From assembly GCF_900113335.1 (NCBI RefSeq), contig NZ_FOOX01000016.1, positions 1 through 64,000 of the forward strand: a stretch of DNA of 64,000 bases. Direction: 5' to 3'. A program made the position numbers and the translations under genes. Every line of letters starts with the position of its first letter. Positions within the stretch are counted from its first letter, which is position 1. This document shows positions 61,185 through 64,000 of the stretch, in pieces. The notes below the pieces were generated by a model. That model worked only from the letters and a program-made list of their open reading frames with translations. It ran no database searches and was not told the DNA's origin. The stretch is from Desulfotruncus arcticus DSM 17038. Lineage in GTDB: Bacteria; Bacillota; Desulfotomaculia; Desulfotomaculales; Desulfallaceae.

Positions 61185-61425
61185 ATGAGCAAGAAGAGTA
61201 TCAATGATTTTCAGAACAGGGCCGAAAAAGGTGAAAAAATCGTCTATTTAACTGCCTACGATTACCTGACTGCCAAAATGCAGGAAAAAGCCGGTGTAAA
61301 CATGATCCTGGTGGGGGATTCCCCCGGTATGGTCATGCTTGGTTATAATACACCTTCCCCGTTACTTTGGATGACATGGTGCGTCACTGCCAGGCAGTGC
61401 GCCGTGGTGCAATGGTTTTAGAAGT
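61185..61425 (+). pseudogene. panB: 5' fragment of panB with frameshift
   Basis: ATG 61185 opens a frame matching the start of ketopantoate hydroxymethyltransferase: [20 protein letters not shown] and [16 protein letters not shown]. After about residue 55 the frame shifts: another frame continues [20 protein letters not shown], as expected for PanB. The remaining ~190 residues are absent. This copy is non-functional. Confidence 0.85.
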
Positions 61426-61466
61426 AAGACAGAGTTAGCGGTTAACTAACCTGCCTTACTTTTTTG
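61423..61466 (+). terminator. Terminator after the panB fragment
   Basis: AAGTAAG/CTTACTT plus inner AGTTAG-type pairing, followed by TTTTT. Confidence 0.6.
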
Positions 61467-61481
61467 TTATGTTGGAATTAT

Positions 61482-61527
61482 AAAAGAAAGCCATATGCTC
61501 TAGATTAAGGAGCAATGGCTTTCTTTT
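61482..61527. terminator. Bidirectional terminator-like hairpin
   Basis: AAAAGAAAGCCAT pairs with ATGGCTTTCTTTT, with GCTC/GAGC inside; a long stem flanked by A- and T-runs. Confidence 0.65.
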
Positions 61528-61683
61528 GTGGCGTTTTTCCTTTCATAAAAACTTTCGATCAATTTCTTGGCCACAGCTGCCAAGGGTTGTTGATAAAGCA
61601 TCGATAGTGTTACCGGCAGGGCAACTGCCGGCGAAATCAATCCTCAAAACAAGTCGTTCTCAGCAATTTCTAAATCCAGTGGA

Positions 61684-62031
61684 ATGACGGTCTCAGACAT
61701 AACAACGCAAATCCACGAATCAGTACAACCCGAACCGAACGAAACAGTTGTTACCAAGTTTCGAGTTAGCGCGTTCGCCGCCGGCAGCAACCTCGAAATC
61801 ATCCTCCGTTCTCATCAAATCGATACGTTAATTTTATGTGGAATTGCTACAAGTGGCGTTGTTTTATCCACATTGCGAGAAGCGGCGGATAAAGATTATG
61901 CACTTAAGGTGCTTTCGGATGCATGTCTTGATGCCGATCCCGAGGTTCACCGCATTCTTACCGAGAAGGTGTTCCCTCGTCAGGCGGATGTGCTGACCGC
62001 CGACGCTTGGATCGACACCTTGTTTTATTAA
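61684..62031 (+). pseudogene. 5'-truncated isochorismatase-family gene
   Basis: The 115-codon frame encodes the C-terminal half of a cysteine-hydrolase/isochorismatase-like protein: RVSAFAAGSNLEIILRSHQI, LILCGIATSGVVLSTLREA and DADPEVHRILTEKVFPRQAD. The N-terminal ~75 residues with the catalytic Asp are missing and no ribosome binding site precedes the ATG. The fold is complete enough only from the Lys loop onward, so it is likely inactive. Confidence 0.75.
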
Positions 62032-62094
62032 AATCGAGGATCTGAAGCTCTGTGGGAAATTTTGGCTAAAAGTATCCATTAAAGCCAATTTTAC

Positions 62095-62388
62095 GTGCAG
62101 GGACTGCGTTTTTTATTAGGATTAACAATAGCAGGGCTAAATCCTTCTGTGAATACCCTTGTTAAGAAAATAACACCAGATTCCCTTACAGGCGGAGTTT
62201 TTGGTCTTACCATGTCGGCAGGATATTTGGGCGTATTTGGAGGTTCTGTTTTAGGCGGGCAAGTAGCAGCCTACTTGGGTATTCGATATGTCTGTTTTGT
62301 TACCAGTGCCTTGTTATTGATAAATGCTGTATGGGTATATTTTGAAGTGTATAAAAAGCTTTGTTTAAAAGAAAAACACGTAATGTAA
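62095..62388 (+). pseudogene. 3' fragment of an MFS multidrug transporter gene
   Basis: The 97 codons correspond to the last three helices of an MFS drug exporter (LNPSVNTLVKKITPDSLTGG, GYLGVFGGSVLGGQVAAYLG). No start region or earlier helices exist upstream. Unlike the 59.7 kb gene, it is AT-rich. Confidence 0.7.
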
Positions 62389-62509
62389 TTTAGCAAGCCC
62401 CCAATCGGCATTATTAATCCCGTTATTTCCTTCACCTCAGTCCCGATCTTAAACACAAAGTCGGCCTCGGCTACGGATTTCACGGCAGCTTAAGTTTAGT
62501 TTCATCTAA

Positions 62510-62545
62510 TCCAGCGTTTCCTTTGGATAAACATATTTACCGTGC
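62510..62545 (-). repeat. GKYVYPK 3'-end repeat, copy e
   Basis: The minus strand encodes HGKYVYPKETLD followed by TAG; it shares the core TTTGGATAAACATATTTACC with the other copies. Confidence 0.55.
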
Positions 62546-62752
62546 GTTGGATCATTTCTATCAAATAACCATTTATTTATTAATAAAAATAAGAGTTTAA
62601 TCTTCTGATGAAATGGAAATACTAACTAACGAAAGGTAATTAAAATCTGATGCAACTTTTTGTTGCAAATTAAAAAATTGACGGGTAAAAACCCGGTTTT
62701 TTTATTTGCCAATATATTGCGGCAAATTAGCGGCAATAATATAATATATAAT
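62546..62752. other. AT-rich intergenic stretch with a small hairpin
   Basis: GACGGGT/ACCCGGT with a following T-run at 62680-62706 is terminator-like on the + strand. No gene is seen. Confidence 0.4.
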
Positions 62753-62878
62753 AAAAAAGACTTGGTTCAGGTGGGGTTTTGACCCCACCTGAACCTTAGT
62801 CGCACTTATTTCGAGTTTATCGCCGCTTAACTCCCGCCTGTAGAGGCGGGGAGTCTTAGCGGCGGTTAACGAGATAAA
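62753..62878 (-). repeat. Double-hairpin repeat, copy 3 (inverted)
   Basis: This is almost identical to copy 1 on the opposite strand: hairpin GGTTCAGGTGGGG/CCCCACCTGAACC (62764-62795), the linker, and the stem GCTTAACTCCCGCCT/AGGCGGGGAGTCTTAGC (62825-62860), ending in GTTAACGAGATAAA. Two stem differences from copy 1 keep pairing. It lies 20 bases before the Fic gene. Confidence 0.7.
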
Positions 62879-62898
62879 ATAGTAGCGAGGGATAAATA

Positions 62899-64000
62899 AT
62901 GCCTTATATACCGAAGTTTAATATAACACTTACAATAGCTAAAAACTTAATGGAAATACAACAAGCCAGCACCCTGGTGGAACAATTGCCGTTGCCAGCT
63001 AATATTTTAAAAGAGCTAAAACGTGATTCTTTAGTAGAAACGATTATACTTTCAACCAAAATTGAGGGTAATTTATTAGACGAAAATCTAAAAAAAGTGG
63101 CTATGACTAAAGCCGGTGAGAGTACCGAAGAGCAAGAAGTTTACAATCTCGGCAAGGCTATGGAGTTCTTGGAGGAATGTGAGAAAAGAAAACTACCAAT
63201 TACAGAAGAATTAATAAAAAAACTACATGCAATAATTCAGGTTATTTCTTCTGGTAGACGGCCTAAGTTAAGTGAATACAGGGATTTTCAAAATAAGGTT
63301 GGTGAAAAGGGATCAGGCAAAATAGTTTACTTACCACCAGAGCCTCATGACGTTCAACCACTTATGGAGGATTTGGTGGCATGGGTTAATAGCCCCGAAA
63401 ATATAAATATGCCTGCGCCAATTAAGGCTGGTATTTTCCTTTATCAATTTCTAACTATTCATCCTTATCTGGATGGCAATGGTAGAACCGGCAGGGCCTT
63501 GGCTACATACCTGCTGCGCCTGGCCGGGTTGGGTCTAAACGGTCTTTTTGTGCTTGAGAAATACTACGACCGCAATTTGAAGGGGTACTACGATAATCTG
63601 CAAATGGGCTTACATCATAATTATTATTTTGGGCGAAATGACCCCGACTTAACTCCCTGGTTGGAATTTTTTATTTCAGGCTTAAATGAGGTTTTTCAAG
63701 ATGCAGCAATGATTGTTAAAGAAAAAAGCGCACAATTTACAGCAGTTGAGCCAAAAATCCTAAGAGAACTTGATGTGGCACAAAGACAAGTATTTGCCCA
63801 ACTAGCCTTTAAACGAACCAGTATTACCCGAAAAGAATTAATAAAACTTTTGGAGTTAGGAGATAGAACAGTGCGTGATAGGGTAAATAAATGGATTAAA
63901 GATGGTTTTTTGGAGCCATTAAATCCAGAGGCAAAGCGAATCCACGCCCTGCAATTAACATCGAAATATAGGAAGCTTGCTGATACGTTAAGTAAAGAGA
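62899..64000 (+). CDS. Fic-family protein, class II (3' end beyond the window)
   Basis: Fic enzymes transfer AMP from ATP to hydroxyl groups of target proteins. The 367 codons seen have the autoinhibitory helix motif STKIEGN (Ser52-x3-Glu56-Gly) in the N-terminal domain, as in class II Fic proteins, then the catalytic HPYLDGNGRTGR (His188). A C-terminal winged-helix domain follows (about 285-350; ITRKELIKLLELGDRTVRDR), suggesting DNA binding or self-regulation. ATG 62899 follows GAGGG. The reading frame is open to the window edge. Confidence 0.92.
   Translation, partial: MPYIPKFNITLTIAKNLMEIQQASTLVEQLPLPANILKELKRDSLVETIILSTKIEGNLLDENLKKVAMTKAGESTEEQEVYNLGKAMEFLEECEKRKLPITEELIKKLHAIIQVISSGRRPKLSEYRDFQNKVGEKGSGKIVYLPPEPHDVQPLMEDLVAWVNSPENINMPAPIKAGIFLYQFLTIHPYLDGNGRTGRALATYLLRLAGLGLNGLFVLEKYYDRNLKGYYDNLQMGLHHNYYFGRNDPDLTPWLEFFISGLNEVFQDAAMIVKEKSAQFTAVEPKILRELDVAQRQVFAQLAFKRTSITRKELIKLLELGDRTVRDRVNKWIKDGFLEPLNPEAKRIHALQLTSKYRKLADTLSKE

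Noticed and set aside
62271..62483. 70-codon minus-strand frame with EADFVFKIGTEVKEITG
   Set aside because: The first half looks protein-like and may be the tail of a lost gene, but the second half is antisense to the MFS fragment; evidence is too thin for a call.
5706..62878. Hairpin repeat family considered as a CRISPR array
   Set aside because: The three copies are tens of kilobases apart with no regular spacers and no cas genes nearby.

Overview
The window looks like a chromosome segment of an anaerobic, spore-forming, sulfite-reducing Firmicute of the Desulfotomaculum/Pelotomaculum (Peptococcaceae) kind. The grounds are a dissimilatory-type asrABC sulfite reductase operon, a CotF-like spore coat protein, an S-layer (SLH) protein, an anaerobic cobaltochelatase CbiK under a cobalamin riboswitch, Gram-positive ribosome binding sites with frequent TTG/GTG starts, and mixed GC content. 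I see no rRNA, tRNA or CRISPR array.

Layout. 0-2.4 kb: end of an unidentified gene, an unassigned region with inverted repeats, and an IS200/IS605 element whose tnpA is interrupted by one TGA codon while tnpB is intact. 2.4-5.5 kb: a GAF/HD-GYP protein and a soluble chemoreceptor-like protein, each preceded by a Fur-box-like palindrome, then a FlxA-like protein. 5.7-8.6 kb: a hairpin repeat, an MFS exporter and a YibE/F membrane protein. 9-16.3 kb: a giant secreted double phosphoesterase/5'-nucleotidase and an SLH protein. 16.4-17.6 kb: cobalamin riboswitch and cbiK. 17.7-28.4 kb: small regulators, an ABC exporter, an FMN reductase, MocR, AraC, GNAT and methyltransferase genes, a MetE/UroD-like protein, and several gene fragments. 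28.5-31.3 kb: asrABC. 31.4-37.8 kb: coat protein and a D-amino-acid locus (dsdA, a CycA-like permease, ald, alr). 38.4-41.6 kb: a TetR regulator with a PEP-synthase/rifampicin-phosphotransferase-like enzyme. 41.7-44.3 kb: debris (duplicated MFS fragment, permease end, truncated patatin, integrase remnant) and a protein resembling the pore-forming domain of Cry delta-endotoxins. 44.7-48.1 kb: DUF362 ferredoxin protein, MerR, TetR and DUF998 genes.

48.5-59.1 kb is the most notable region: a compact five-gene cluster on the + strand that looks like a lipid/polyketide synthase of the PUFA-synthase (Pfa) type. It has an alpha-oxoamine synthase, a 1568-residue AT-(dead ACP)-ACP-ACP-KR-DH megasynthase, an Sfp-type phosphopantetheinyl transferase, a KS-chain-length-factor protein, and a ferredoxin-nitroreductase. 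No enoyl reductase domain is visible. The logic suggests an iteratively built, probably unsaturated acyl chain released by decarboxylative condensation with an amino acid to give an alpha-amino ketone, as in sphingoid-base or fumonisin-type chemistry. I know of no described product for this arrangement.

59.1-62.6 kb is a graveyard: IS3 transposase, PanB, isochorismatase and MFS fragments, plus a GC-rich, actinobacterial-looking MFS gene. The window ends in a class II Fic protein, cut by the window edge, preceded by a third copy of the hairpin repeat.

Two dispersed repeat families run through the window. One is a ~120 bp double-hairpin element (three copies, with a first stem that differs in sequence but keeps its pairing). 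The other is a set of five short copies of the 3' end of an unidentified gene, encoding the motif GKYVYPK-TLEEMK, all in the same orientation.
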